The position numbers were made by a program, and so were the translations under genes. A DNA stretch of 64,000 nt, taken from Blastococcus sp. HT6-4 (GTDB taxonomy: Bacteria; Actinomycetota; Actinomycetes; Mycobacteriales; Geodermatophilaceae). Position 1 is the first letter of the stretch; the number at the start of each line of letters is the position of its first letter. The notes under the pieces were generated by a model. That model was not told the DNA's origin and ran no database searches. It worked only from the letters and a program-made list of their open reading frames with translations. Where the stretch lies: NCBI RefSeq assembly GCF_039679125.1, contig NZ_CP155551.1, positions 3,534,001 through 3,598,000 of the forward strand, in the 5' to 3' direction. Below are positions 15,861 through 25,200 of the stretch, one piece after another.

Positions 15861-16739
15861 TCACAACACGTCGACGGAGTCGATGACCCGGTCGATGACC
15901 CCGTAGAGCTCGGCGTGGGTGTTCGGGATGGAGACGTAGAGCAGCGCCGGGGCCGGGCGGCCGACGTCGATCACCAGCAGCGCGGCGCGTTCCCCGGAGG
16001 CGTCGTAGCCCTCGACGTCCCAGGCCAACGTGAACTCGTAGAGGTGCGCGGCGTGCCCGTCGACGGTGCGGGGCTCGTCGCGCAGCACCTCCTGCTCGTT
16101 CGGCCCGGGGTAGTAGTTGGCCCGGACGCTGGTGGCCAGGGTGCGGGTGGTCGACGCCAGGGTCGAGGGGCCGGACCACCCGTACCCCGCGGCGACCGGG
16201 CCGGAGGTGCACTGGGAGATGAAGATCCCGCCGTCGGGAGTGGCCTCCTGGGTGGTGAAGTACTGGCCGGCGGTGGCAGTGGTCTCCAGTTGCAGCGGCA
16301 GGTCGAACTCCGACCAGCCCTCCCCCAGGTACGGATAGGAGATGCCGGCCGCGTCGTCGATGATCCGGACGGTGCCGGGCGGGAACGCCGGCCCGGCCGC
16401 CGGCGGCGCAGCGCCGGGTTCCAGCGCGACCGTGGTCCGGTCGGGACGTGCCTCCGGGCGCAGCGCGAGGACGGCGACGACGACGGCCACCACGAGCACG
16501 AGCACCGAGCCGACCGCGACCCACGGGCGGAACGACGACGCCCGCGGGGCGGGTCCGGACGGGGGTGCGGGCTCCGGCTCCGGCTGCGGCCGGAGCGGGG
16601 TGCTGCCCACGGCGACGCCGGGGCCGACGGGCATCATGACGTCGGACCAGCCTGCGCCGTCCCACCAGCGCACCATGCCCGGCATGCCGCTCGGGTCGGG
16701 ATACCAGCCCGGCGCAGCGTTCTGCCCGGCTCCGGTCAC
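15861..16739 (-). CDS. DUF2510 membrane-anchored protein with extracytoplasmic domain
   Basis: 292 aa. An N-terminal DUF2510 motif (PGWYPDPSG ... VRWWDGAGW, about 10-35) is followed by a Pro-rich linker, one transmembrane helix (about 73-92) and an exported domain of about 195 residues with one cysteine (SQCTSG). DUF2510 modules sit at the cytoplasmic N terminus of many actinobacterial membrane proteins. The exported part shows no family I know. The GTG start has TACTCT 7 nt upstream. It is transcribed away from the methyltransferase gene. Confidence 0.82.
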   Translation of the reverse strand: MTGAGQNAAPGWYPDPSGMPGMVRWWDGAGWSDVMMPVGPGVAVGSTPLRPQPEPEPAPPSGPAPRASSFRPWVAVGSVLVLVVAVVVAVLALRPEARPDRTTVALEPGAAPPAAGPAFPPGTVRIIDDAAGISYPYLGEGWSEFDLPLQLETTATAGQYFTTQEATPDGGIFISQCTSGPVAAGYGWSGPSTLASTTRTLATSVRANYYPGPNEQEVLRDEPRTVDGHAAHLYEFTLAWDVEGYDASGERAALLVIDVGRPAPALLYVSIPNTHAELYGVIDRVIDSVDVL

Positions 16740-16746
16740 GGGCCCC

Positions 16747-16752
16747 AGAGTA
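16747..16752 (-). promoter_or_regulatory. Leaderless-type -10 element of the DUF2510 gene
   Basis: TACTCT on the minus strand, 7 nt before the GTG at 16739; no ribosome-binding site lies between. Confidence 0.45.
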
Positions 16753-16803
16753 GGGCGTCATCGGCACCACCCCCTGTCCCCGTCGCCGTGTCCGGAGGTC
16801 GCC

Positions 16804-17571
16804 GTGCAGCCCGTCGACGCCGCCCTCGTGCTGCGCCTGCGGGCGGCGGGATGCGTGTTCGCCGAGGACGAGGCGCGGCTGCTCGCCGCGGCGGCCCGGG
16901 ACGGCGCCGACCTGGCGGCACTGGTCGGCCGGCGGGTGGCGGGCGCGCCGCTGGAGCAGCTCCTGGGCTGGGCGGAGTTCTGCGGTCTGCGGATCGCCGT
17001 CGCGCCGGGCGTGTTCGTCCCGCGCCAGCGGACGGGGCTGATGGTCCGCGAGGCCGCCGCAGTGGCCCGTCCCGGAGCGGTCGTCGTCGACCTGTGCTGC
17101 GGCACCGGTGCGGTCGCCGCAGCGCTGGCCGCCGCCGTCCCGGGGATCGACCTGCACGCCGCCGACGTCGACCCGGCGGCGGTCCGCTGCGCCCGCCGCA
17201 ACCTGCCCGGCCTCCCCGTGCACCAGGGGGATCTGTTCGCGGCGCTGCCGGGCGGGCTCGCCGGCCGGGTCGACGTCCTCACCGCGAACGTGCCGTACGT
17301 GCCCACCGCGGCGATCGCGCTGATGCCGCCGGAGGCGCGCGACCACGAACCACGCGTCGCCCTGGACGGCGGGGCCGACGGCCTCGCGCTGGTCCGCCGG
17401 GTGGCCGACGGCGCGTCCCGCTGGCTCGCGCCCGGCGGGTCCCTGCTCTTCGAGTGCGGCGAGGGTCAGGTGGCGACGGCGGTCGACGTCGTCACCGCCG
17501 GCGGCCTGGTGCCCCGGCTGGTGTCGGACGACGACCTCGGCGCGACCGTCGTCGTCGGGACGCGTCCCTAG
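16804..17571 (+). CDS. PrmC/HemK-related methyltransferase (TIGR03704 type)
   Basis: 255 aa. The SAM-binding motif I is VVDLCCGTGAV (about 93-104). The catalytic NPPY of PrmC is replaced by NVPY (162-165) in TANVPYVPTAA, with the following ALMPPEARDHEPRVALDGG block, which is the wording of the PrmC-related actinobacterial subgroup. True PrmC methylates Gln of release factors; this subgroup's substrate is not established. CCGGAGGTC precedes GTG 16804. Its stop codon shares the palindrome CTAG with the convergent peptidase stop. Confidence 0.85.
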   Translation: MQPVDAALVLRLRAAGCVFAEDEARLLAAAARDGADLAALVGRRVAGAPLEQLLGWAEFCGLRIAVAPGVFVPRQRTGLMVREAAAVARPGAVVVDLCCGTGAVAAALAAAVPGIDLHAADVDPAAVRCARRNLPGLPVHQGDLFAALPGGLAGRVDVLTANVPYVPTAAIALMPPEARDHEPRVALDGGADGLALVRRVADGASRWLAPGGSLLFECGEGQVATAVDVVTAGGLVPRLVSDDDLGATVVVGTRP

Positions 17572-18980
17572 CGCTGCCGCGCGGCGGCCAGCTCCCGCCA
17601 CAGGTGCGCCGCGGCCTCCGCTCCGCGGTAGAGCATGGGCAGCAGCACCCGCTCGTTCGGGGAGTGGATGCGGTCGGTGGGCAGCCCGGCGCCGAGGAAC
17701 AGCAGCGGGGCGCCGAGCGCCTCGACGATGGCCGCCTCGGGGCCGCTGCCGCCCTCCCGGGTGAACAGCACGTCCTCGGGTGCGGTGTCGAAGGCCTGGC
17801 CGATGGCCGACAGCAGCGCCGCCATCGCCGGGGAGTCCAGGTCGCTGGCGCAGGGCGAGACACCACCGGGCGGGGTGTGCACCTCGGCCTCGATGCCGGC
17901 CGGGACGTTCGCCGCCACCCAGTCGCGCAGCATCGGCCCGATGTCCTCCGGGCGCTGGTCGGCGACCAGCCGGAAGGTGATCTTGGCGTGCGCCTCGGCC
18001 GGGATGATCGTCTTGTGGCCGGGCCCGGTGTAGCCGCCCCACATGCCGTTGACCTCGGCGGTCGGGCGGGCGCCGGTCCGCTCCAGGGTGCTGAACCCGG
18101 CCTCGCCGTAGGTGGCCCGGGAGGCGGCGGGGCCGGCCAGCCAGGCCTCCTCGTCGAACGGCACCCGGCTCATCAGCTCGCGCTCGCGGTCGGACAGCGG
18201 CCGCACCCGGTCGTAGAAGCCGGGCAGGGTGACCCGGCCCTGGTCGTCGTGCAGCTTCGCGACCAGCTCGGCGAGGGCGTGCAGGGGGTTGGGGACGGCG
18301 CCGCCGAACGAACCGGAGTGGAGGTCGACGGCCGGGCCGCGCAGCGTGATCTCGGCGTCGGCCAGGCCGCGCATCGCGGTCACGGCGCTGGGCACGCCGG
18401 GCGCCGCCATGCCGGTGTCGCTGACCACGACGACGTCGCAGGCGAGCCGGTCCCGCTGCTCCGCCAGCAACGCGGGGAAGTGCGGCGACCCGGACTCCTC
18501 CTCGCCCTCGATCAGCAGCTTCACGGTGACGGCGGGGGTCTCGCGGCCGGTCGCGGCGAGGTGGGCGCGGATGCCGAGCAGGTGGAAGGCGACGTTGCCC
18601 TTGTCGTCGATCGCGCCGCGCGCGTGCAGCTCGGGGCCGTCGGGGCCCTCGACCCGGGTGGGCTCGAACGGCGGGTGCACCCAGAGCTCGAGCGGGTCGA
18701 CCGGCTGGACGTCGTGGTGGCCGTAGACGAGCGCGACCGGGGCGCCGGGATCGGCCGACGGCCACTCGGCGAAGACGGCCGGCGCACCGGCGGTCGGCCA
18801 GATCTCCACGGTCGGGAAGCCGACCCGGCGCAGGGCGTCGGCCAGCCACGTGGCACTGGCGGCGACGTCGCGGGAGTGGGCGGGGTCCGCCGAGATCGAC
18901 GGGATGCGCAGCCAGGCGTCGAGGTCGGCGTGCAGGTCGTCGAGGTGGTCGAGGACGAAGTCACGTTCGGCGCTGGTCAC
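17568..18980 (-). CDS. M20 family dipeptidase/peptidase
   Basis: 470 aa. Metal ligands of the two-zinc M20 site are visible: GHHDVQ (about 90), GAIDDKG (about 125), EGEEESGSP (about 160) with the general-base Glu, and HSPNER near the C terminus. A dimerisation domain lies about 215-330. No signal peptide is seen, so it is cytoplasmic. The start overlaps the end of the 4-TM gene by 20 bases, and TACGGT lies 8 nt before the GTG inside that gene, so an internal leaderless promoter may add to read-through. The true substrate cannot be told. Confidence 0.92.
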   Translation of the reverse strand: MTSAERDFVLDHLDDLHADLDAWLRIPSISADPAHSRDVAASATWLADALRRVGFPTVEIWPTAGAPAVFAEWPSADPGAPVALVYGHHDVQPVDPLELWVHPPFEPTRVEGPDGPELHARGAIDDKGNVAFHLLGIRAHLAATGRETPAVTVKLLIEGEEESGSPHFPALLAEQRDRLACDVVVVSDTGMAAPGVPSAVTAMRGLADAEITLRGPAVDLHSGSFGGAVPNPLHALAELVAKLHDDQGRVTLPGFYDRVRPLSDRERELMSRVPFDEEAWLAGPAASRATYGEAGFSTLERTGARPTAEVNGMWGGYTGPGHKTIIPAEAHAKITFRLVADQRPEDIGPMLRDWVAANVPAGIEAEVHTPPGGVSPCASDLDSPAMAALLSAIGQAFDTAPEDVLFTREGGSGPEAAIVEALGAPLLFLGAGLPTDRIHSPNERVLLPMLYRGAEAAAHLWRELAAARQR

Positions 18981-19503
18981 GGTCCCCGACCGTAGCCGCG
19001 GGAGCGGGCGGCCCGCTCGCCACTCCGGCAGCCGCCCGGCGCTCGGGCAGGGTCAGCCAGCGGAACACGCCCCGCTCGACCGCCTCGGCGACGAGGATCG
19101 CGACCAGCTGCAGCCCGCCCCACAGCAGCAGCAGGGTCCATTCCTGGCCGGCCAGGGGCGCCTGCAGCGACCCGAGCTCGTGCAGCACCACGGCGAGCAG
19201 CACGGAGGAGAGCAGCGCCAGGGCCACCAGCGCGTGAATGGCGGCGATCCAGGCGTTCGGCCGGGAGCGGGTCTCCGTCGACTGCCGGCGCAACCGGCGG
19301 TAGCAGACGGCCCCGTAGCCGATCCCGAGCACCGCGCTGACCGCGAGCAGGTCGAGCGCCTGCCAGGTCGGGGCCACCCCGCCGCCGGCGGCGGTCGAGT
19401 CGATGATCAGAGCGGGCGCGACGACGGCGGCGAGCGCGGCCAGCCCGTACACCACGGCCGCGCCCTCCCGTACCGCACGCGCGCCGCGGCGCCGGGTGCT
19501 CAC
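18961..19503 (-). CDS. Small four-helix membrane protein of unknown function
   Basis: 180 aa. Four hydrophobic segments lie at about 14-36, 46-66, 84-108 and 118-140; the C-terminal about 40 residues are charged and cytoplasmic-looking. I recognise no family. The GTG start overlaps the stop of the phosphoesterase gene (GTGA) and its 3' end overlaps the M20 gene by 20 bases, so phosphoesterase, membrane protein and peptidase form one transcriptional run. Confidence 0.7.
   Translation of the reverse strand: MSTRRRGARAVREGAAVVYGLAALAAVVAPALIIDSTAAGGGVAPTWQALDLLAVSAVLGIGYGAVCYRRLRRQSTETRSRPNAWIAAIHALVALALLSSVLLAVVLHELGSLQAPLAGQEWTLLLLWGGLQLVAILVAEAVERGVFRWLTLPERRAAAGVASGPPAPAATVGDRDQRRT
18989..18994 (-). 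promoter_or_regulatory. Possible internal leaderless -10 element for the M20 peptidase
   Basis: TACGGT on the minus strand 8 nt before the GTG at 18980, inside the 3' end of the upstream membrane-protein gene. Confidence 0.3.
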
Positions 19504-20465
19504 CGGCCCTCGCGGGCGCGGAGGGTGAACCGGTCGGCGAAGGCGCCGTCGGGGCGGATGCACCGGCCGGTGAGCCGGTCGCCGTCGACCTCGACGTGCA
19601 GGTACTGCAGCACCGATGCCGCGGCCGCGGTGATGCGGCTCGGGCGCACCGGGGTGAGCTTGGCACCACCGCCGCTGACCACGTAGGTGATCCCGTTCAG
19701 CGGCACGGTGCGCTCGTAGTGGTGGTCGTGCCCGGTCAGCACCAGGTCCACGGCGTGCCGCTCGAGCACCGGCACGAGCAACTCCTCGGCGCCGGGGGTG
19801 GACCCGTGGCGGCCCGACGAGTACGGCGGGTGGTGCAGGCAGACGATCTTCCACTGGCTCGTGGAGGTGCTCAGCGCGTCGTCCAGCCAGTCGATCTGCT
19901 CGGTCGCCGTCGACCCGAACAGGCCGGGCCGGCTGGAGTCGAGGTAGAAGAAGTCGACCGGGCCGTGCGTGCTCCGGTAGTACCGCGCGGGCGTGCCGAG
20001 CAGCCGGAGCTCGGTCTCGATCTCCTCGAGCCGGGCGTCGCTGAAGTACACGTCCCCGTCGTGGTTGCCGATGGCCAGCTCGACGTCGACCCCGGCCTCG
20101 ATGAGCGGCCCGTAGGGGCGGAGGAAGACGTCGTCGAACCGGTCCTCGATGCGGCCGTAGTAGCAGATGTCACCGAGGTGGGTGATCAGCCCGTAGGGGT
20201 TCTGCTCGTAGCCCTGCGCCATGCGGGTGGCGACGGCGATCGCCTGCCGGCCACCGGTGCCCGTGTCGCCGACGGCGGCGAAGGTGAGCCGGTCCGGGGT
20301 GGTGGTCCACGCCCGCGGGGGCAGGACGAGCTCGGGCGTCCGGCCGGGGACCAGGTCCTCCCTGCTCAGCAGCGGCCACACCTGGTCGGCGAGCACGCCG
20401 CCGGCGACCGCCGCCCCGCCGACGCCGGCCGCGGCCGCGAGGAACTGCCGTCGGGTCAGCGACAT
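19500..20465 (-). CDS. TAT-exported metallophosphoesterase (purple-acid-phosphatase-like)
   Basis: 321 aa. The N terminus SLTRRQFLAAAAGVGGAA is a classic twin-arginine signal. The two-metal phosphoesterase motifs follow in order: GDTGTGG, GDICYYG, GNHDGD, LHHPPY and GHDHHYER. It should act outside the membrane on phosphate mono- or diesters; the substrate is unknown. ATG 20465 is chosen because the twin-arginine signal starts there. It is divergent from the epoxide-hydrolase-like gene and overlaps the next membrane-protein gene by 4 nt. Confidence 0.9.
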   Translation of the reverse strand: MSLTRRQFLAAAAGVGGAAVAGGVLADQVWPLLSREDLVPGRTPELVLPPRAWTTTPDRLTFAAVGDTGTGGRQAIAVATRMAQGYEQNPYGLITHLGDICYYGRIEDRFDDVFLRPYGPLIEAGVDVELAIGNHDGDVYFSDARLEEIETELRLLGTPARYYRSTHGPVDFFYLDSSRPGLFGSTATEQIDWLDDALSTSTSQWKIVCLHHPPYSSGRHGSTPGAEELLVPVLERHAVDLVLTGHDHHYERTVPLNGITYVVSGGGAKLTPVRPSRITAAAASVLQYLHVEVDGDRLTGRCIRPDGAFADRFTLRAREGR

Positions 20466-20530
20466 GTGGGGTCCAACGCCGCAGCGGCGCCCGGACGTTC
20501 CCGGGGGACGCGGTGCCCGCCCCGGACCGT

Positions 20531-20536
20531 TAGCGT
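20531..20536 (+). promoter_or_regulatory. Leaderless-type -10 element of the epoxide-hydrolase-like gene
   Basis: TAGCGT, 7 nt before the ATG at 20544, with no ribosome-binding site. Confidence 0.5.
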
Positions 20537-20543
20537 GCGGGAC

Positions 20544-21395
20544 ATGCCCGGAGAGCTGCTGCGCACCGACGTCGGCGACCTGACCTTCGACGTGCGGGTC
20601 GACGGCCCCGAGGACGGACGGCCGGTGCTGCTGCTGCACGGCTTCCCGGAGACCTCGGCGTCCTGGGCGGCGGTGACGCCGCTGCTCACCCAGGCCGGGC
20701 TGCGCACCTACGCGCCCGACCAGCTGGGCTACTCCCCCGGCGCCCGCCCGGCGGAGGTCGAGGCCTACGCCATGCAGAACCTCGCCCAGGTGACGGCGGA
20801 CCTCATGACGGCGCTGGAGATCCCGGTGGCCGACGTCGTGGGCCACGACTGGGGCGCGAACGTCGCCTGGACCCTGGCGGCCTGGCACGCCGACCGGGTG
20901 CGCTCGCTCACCGCCGTCTCGGTGCCCCACCCGGCCGCCTACACCGCGGCCTTCCGCATCGACCCGGAGCAGAAGGAACGCTCGGCCTACATCCGGCTGT
21001 TCTGGCAGCCGGGCAAGGCCGAGGAGGTGCTGCTGGCCGACGACGCGCGGCGGTTGCGCCGGATGCTGCTGGGCGCGGAGGGCGACACGGGGGTCTCCCC
21101 CGAGGCCGCCGACGAGTACGTCGCCGTGCTGTCGGCGCCCGGCGCGCTCACCGCGGCGCTGAACTGGTACCGGGCGATGAGCTCCGACATCCGGGTGGAC
21201 AAGGTCGAGGTGCCGACGACGTACGTGTGGAGCGACGGTGACGTCGCGATCGGCCGGACAGCGGCGGAGGCGTGCGCGGAGTTCGTCACCGGCGACTACC
21301 GGTTCGTGGAGCTTCCCGGCGTCACGCACTGGATCCCCGAGCAGGCGCCCGAGCAGCTGGCCGCCGCGATCCTGGACCGAGTCTCCTCGACCTGA
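20544..21395 (+). CDS. Alpha/beta hydrolase with Asp nucleophile (epoxide hydrolase / dehalogenase type)
   Basis: 283 aa. HGFPETSASW is the oxyanion-hole segment with HGFP. The nucleophile elbow is GHDWGANVAW, with Asp rather than Ser, as in epoxide hydrolases and haloalkane dehalogenases. The catalytic His is in GVTHWIPEQAP near the C terminus. A cap domain lies about 130-215. No signal peptide. Substrate cannot be assigned. It appears to be a single-gene transcription unit; the next 285 bases hold no gene. Confidence 0.88.
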   Translation: MPGELLRTDVGDLTFDVRVDGPEDGRPVLLLHGFPETSASWAAVTPLLTQAGLRTYAPDQLGYSPGARPAEVEAYAMQNLAQVTADLMTALEIPVADVVGHDWGANVAWTLAAWHADRVRSLTAVSVPHPAAYTAAFRIDPEQKERSAYIRLFWQPGKAEEVLLADDARRLRRMLLGAEGDTGVSPEAADEYVAVLSAPGALTAALNWYRAMSSDIRVDKVEVPTTYVWSDGDVAIGRTAAEACAEFVTGDYRFVELPGVTHWIPEQAPEQLAAAILDRVSST

Positions 21396-21680
21396 CGCCC
21401 GGCCAGCTCTCAGCTGAGCCGTGGGGCGGTGCCGCAGCCCCTGGTCGCCGAGCAGGCCACGGCCCGGGTGCGCGCACCCTCAGCATGCCCGACTGCGATG
21501 ACGCGATCCCGCGGGAACCCGCTCACGGCGGCCCGCTCGACGTTGCCGCGGGAACGTCTCGCGGCTCAAGGCGGACGCCATGAGAAGCGCGCACCTGTGC
21601 CGCTTCGTCACCCGGGGAACCCATCCCCGGCCCGGTGGCTGAACGGACCCGACGGGGTACCACTGCGGACCGCAGAACCG
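21396..21680. other. Intergenic region without recognised gene
   Basis: 285 bases between the epoxide-hydrolase-like gene and the lipoprotein gene, whose 3' ends converge. It contains a CTCAGCTGAG palindrome near 21414, but no ribosome site, strong hairpin terminator or plausible ORF. Confidence 0.5.
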
Positions 21681-22100
21681 TCAGCGAGCGAGGAAGACGT
21701 CGTGCTCCGCACACCCGGCCGGGACGGTCACGCCCGCGACGTCGAAGGGGCCGGGCTCCACGTCCCGGGAGGAGTGTTCGAGGACGAAGCCGCCTGCGAC
21801 CTCCACCTCGTCACCGAGGCCGTAGGTGCCCTGGCCGGGGATGTCGATCGTCAACGGGTCGTCGTTGACCACCTCGGTGCCGGAGGGCCAGACGATCACG
21901 TAGCCGCCGGCGCCGAGGCAGCCACCCACCACCTCCAGCCGACCACCACCGAGCGCATCCATGCCGGCGTCTGCCGGCTCGGAGACGAGAACGGTCACGT
22001 CGCCTGCCGAGACCGCCTCGCCACCACCGCACGCGACCAGGAGCGGCACGGCGCCCGATGCGACCAGGGTCCGCACGGTGCGATGCCGCGACAGGTCCAT
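21681..22100 (-). CDS. Small secreted lipoprotein of unknown function
   Basis: 139 aa. A short basic N terminus and hydrophobic stretch end in the lipobox LVAC, followed by GGGE, so the mature protein should be lipid-anchored at about Cys25. The mature part (about 115 aa) contains two more cysteines that may pair and no recognisable domain. GGGGAGGCACG precedes the ATG. It lies between the gene-free stretch at 21396-21680 and adnB and is probably transcribed alone. Confidence 0.72.
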   Translation of the reverse strand: MDLSRHRTVRTLVASGAVPLLVACGGGEAVSAGDVTVLVSEPADAGMDALGGGRLEVVGGCLGAGGYVIVWPSGTEVVNDDPLTIDIPGQGTYGLGDEVEVAGGFVLEHSSRDVEPGPFDVAGVTVPAGCAEHDVFLAR

Positions 22101-22225
22101 CGTGCCTCCCCGATTGCTCGTCCGGACGGTCCCGTTCCTCCCCCGCGTGACACCCGTATGGAAGCGCGGACGGGCCGCGCGCCGCAACGGCCGGGGGCCG
22201 AGATGCGAGCTCGTGCCTGGGCCGC

Positions 22226-25200
22226 TCAGCCCGACCCGGTGACCAGGGCGAGCAGGCCGGCCTCGTCGAGCAGGTCGACCGGGCGGATCGTCTCCTTGGC
22301 GGCCACGTGGTGGAAGCCGGCACTCACCCGCTCGACGGGCACCCCGGTGAGCCGTGACCAGCCCAGCCGGTAGGCGGCCAGCTGCACGCCCGCGGCGGCC
22401 AGCTCCCCGCCGGACGGCGGCGGTCCGGTCTTCCAGTCGATGACCTCGTAGCCCCCGTCCTCGCGCTGGAAGACGGCGTCGATCCGGCCGCGCAGGGTCA
22501 GCGGGCCGAGCGGGGTCTCGAACGGCACCTCGACCTCGACCGGCTGGCGGTCGGCCCACTCGCTGGCGAGGAAGGCCGCGCGCAGCTCCTCGAGCTGGTC
22601 GTCGGGGGCGGCGAACTCGTCGCCGGAGCCGGGCAGCTCGTCGAGGTCGACCAGCCGGGCCGCGCCGAACCGCTCCTCCAGCCAGGCGTGGAACGCCGTG
22701 CCGCGCCGCGCCTGCGGAGCGGGCGCCGCCGGCATCGGGCGGCGCAGCCGGCGGGCCAGCTCGGCCGGGTCGCGGCGCAGGGTGACCAGCGCCGACACCG
22801 ACAGGTGCGAGGGCAGCGGCACGTCGACCGTGGGGCTGGCGGCGACGGCGCGCTCGCGCAGCAGCAGGTCGGCGTCGCGCACCCAGGCGGCGACGAGGTC
22901 GTCGGCCTCACCGAGCGAGATGTCGGGGCCCAGCGGGTGCGGCGCGGCGCCCTCGACCAGTTGGGCGGCGGCGGTGAGCGCGCGGCGCCGGCCGGCCGAC
23001 AGCGGATCGGCCGGCCACACCCCCACCGGCCACTCCTCCAGCGCCGGGTTGCTCGCGCCGTCGTCGGGCTGCGGGGCCCAGTGGACGACGGTGCCGGCGC
23101 CGGCCTCCACCGCCTCCCGGGCGGTGAGCAGCAGGGAGGACGGCCCGCACGGCTTGACGCCGTCGCGCCACCAGCTGCCCGAGCACAGCAGCAGCCGCTT
23201 GGCCCGGGTGACGGCGACGTAGCCCAGCCGCACCTCCTCGTCGCGGCCGAAGTCCTTCCACTCCTCGACGTAGTCCTCGAGCGCGCCGCGGACGACCGCC
23301 TGGTCGCCGGAGCCGGGGACGGGCAGCCGCAGCCGGGGCAGCTCCTCGCGGTCGGTGAGCCGCAGGTCGACCGGGACGGCGCCAGGGTCCTTGATCCAGG
23401 AGTCGCTGGCGTTGGTGCGGGCGGGGAACTGGTCGGCGGTCATGCCGGGTACGGCGACCACGTCCCACTCCAGGCCCTTGGCGGAGTGCCCGGTGAGCAG
23501 CTGGACCGCCTCCGGGTTGACCGCCACCTCCCCCGGCTCGAGGCCGCGCTCGCGTTCCTCCGCGTCGCGCAGGTAGCCGAGGAACGCCGGCAGCGACGGC
23601 AGCTCGGCCAGCTCGGTGAACTCGGCGGCCACGCCGTGCAGGGCGTCGAGGTGGGCCCGCGCCCCGGCCGGCGTCACCCCCGGCGCGCTGGCCAGCTCCA
23701 TCTCCAGCCCCAGGGCGCGCGCGACCTCGTCGACCAGGTCGGGCAGCGACTCCCCGATCCGGCCGCGCAGGTGCGCGAGCTCGCTCCCCAGCCGGCGCAG
23801 CCGGCGGTACCCGGCGGGCGAGTACTGCTCGGCGTCACCGAGGTCGTCCAGCGCCTCGACGATGCTCCCGCGCTCCTGCGGGGGCTCGGGTGCCGCGGGG
23901 TCGGCGCCCTCGCCGTCGGCCGGGCGCGCCGGCCGGCGGGAGTGCACGAGCGCCCGGGCCCGGGCCTCCAGCGCCGCGAGATCGCGGGGCCCGATCCGCC
24001 AGCGGGCGCCGGTGAGCAGCCGGCCGAGCGCGTCACCGGCGGTCGGGTCGACCAGCACGGTGAGCGTGGCGACGACGTCGGAGACCTCCGGCACCTCGAG
24101 CAACCCGCCGAGCCCGACCACCTCGACGGGCAGACCGCGTTCCCGGAGCGCGGCGGCGATGCCGGGCAGCTGCTTGCGGGTGCGCACGAGCACGGCCATC
24201 GAGGGGTGCTGGCCGCCGGGCAGCGGTGGCAGGCCGGCGTCCCGGCCCTCCCAGCAGGCCGCGAACCGGTCGGCCAGCGCCGCGGTCTCCTCGGCCACGG
24301 TCCCGTACAGCCCGACGGTGACCGAGCCGCGGCCCGCGGTGGGCGCGGGCGCGAGGTCGGGCAGCGGCTGCGCCGGCGCGGGCAGCATTCCCGAGACGGC
24401 GTTGGCGACGGCGAGCACGGCCTCGTCGTTGCGCCAGCTCGTGGCCAGGGTCAGCCGCTCGGCACGGCGTCCCGGCCGCCCGGGGAAGGTGCGGGCGAAC
24501 CGCTCGATGGTGCCCGCCGACGCGCCGCGCCAGCCGTAGATGGACTGGCGCGGGTCGCCGACCGCGAGCACCGGGTGCCCGGTGTCGCCGCCGAAGAGCG
24601 CCTCGAGCATGCGCAGCTGCCCGACGCTGGTGTCCTGGTACTCGTCGAGCAGCACGATCTTCCACCGGCCCCGCTCCCGGCGGCCGACCTCGGCCGACGC
24701 GACGGCGATCCGGGCGGCGTAGGCGACCTGGTCGGCGTAGTCGATCGCCCCGGCCGCCCGCTTGCGGGCCTCGAAGGCCTCCACCAGCGGCAGCAGCGCC
24801 ACCCGCGCCCGCTGCCGGGCCACCATCTCGGCGACCGCGGCGTACGGGCCCTTCTTGCGGGGCGCGTCGGGGTAGCCGGCGATCTGCGCCTCCAGCCGCG
24901 CGGTCCACGCGCGCAGCGCCGCCGGGGTGACGTCGTGCTCGCCCATCTCGGCGGCGAGCGCCAGCACGTCCTCGACCGTGGTGAGCAGGGTGAGCGGGAC
25001 GTCGGACATGTCCCCGGTCCAGGCGGCCACCGCCGTCGCCGCCTGGCCCCAGCACATGGCCGGGCCCAGGACGCCGGCGCCGGGCTCGACGCCGATCCGC
25101 AGCCCGTGCTCGGCGACGAGGGCGGCGGCGTAGCCGTGGTAGGTCGACACGGTGGGCTGGGCGATCGCCAGCCGGTCCCGCAGGTCGCCGTCGGTCTGCG

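Noticed and set aside
15798-18995. A 1065-codon open frame on the plus strand across the DUF2510, methyltransferase and M20 genes
   Set aside because: It runs antisense through genes with clear domains, has low-complexity Gly/Arg/Ala content and no domain; long shadow frames are normal at this GC content.
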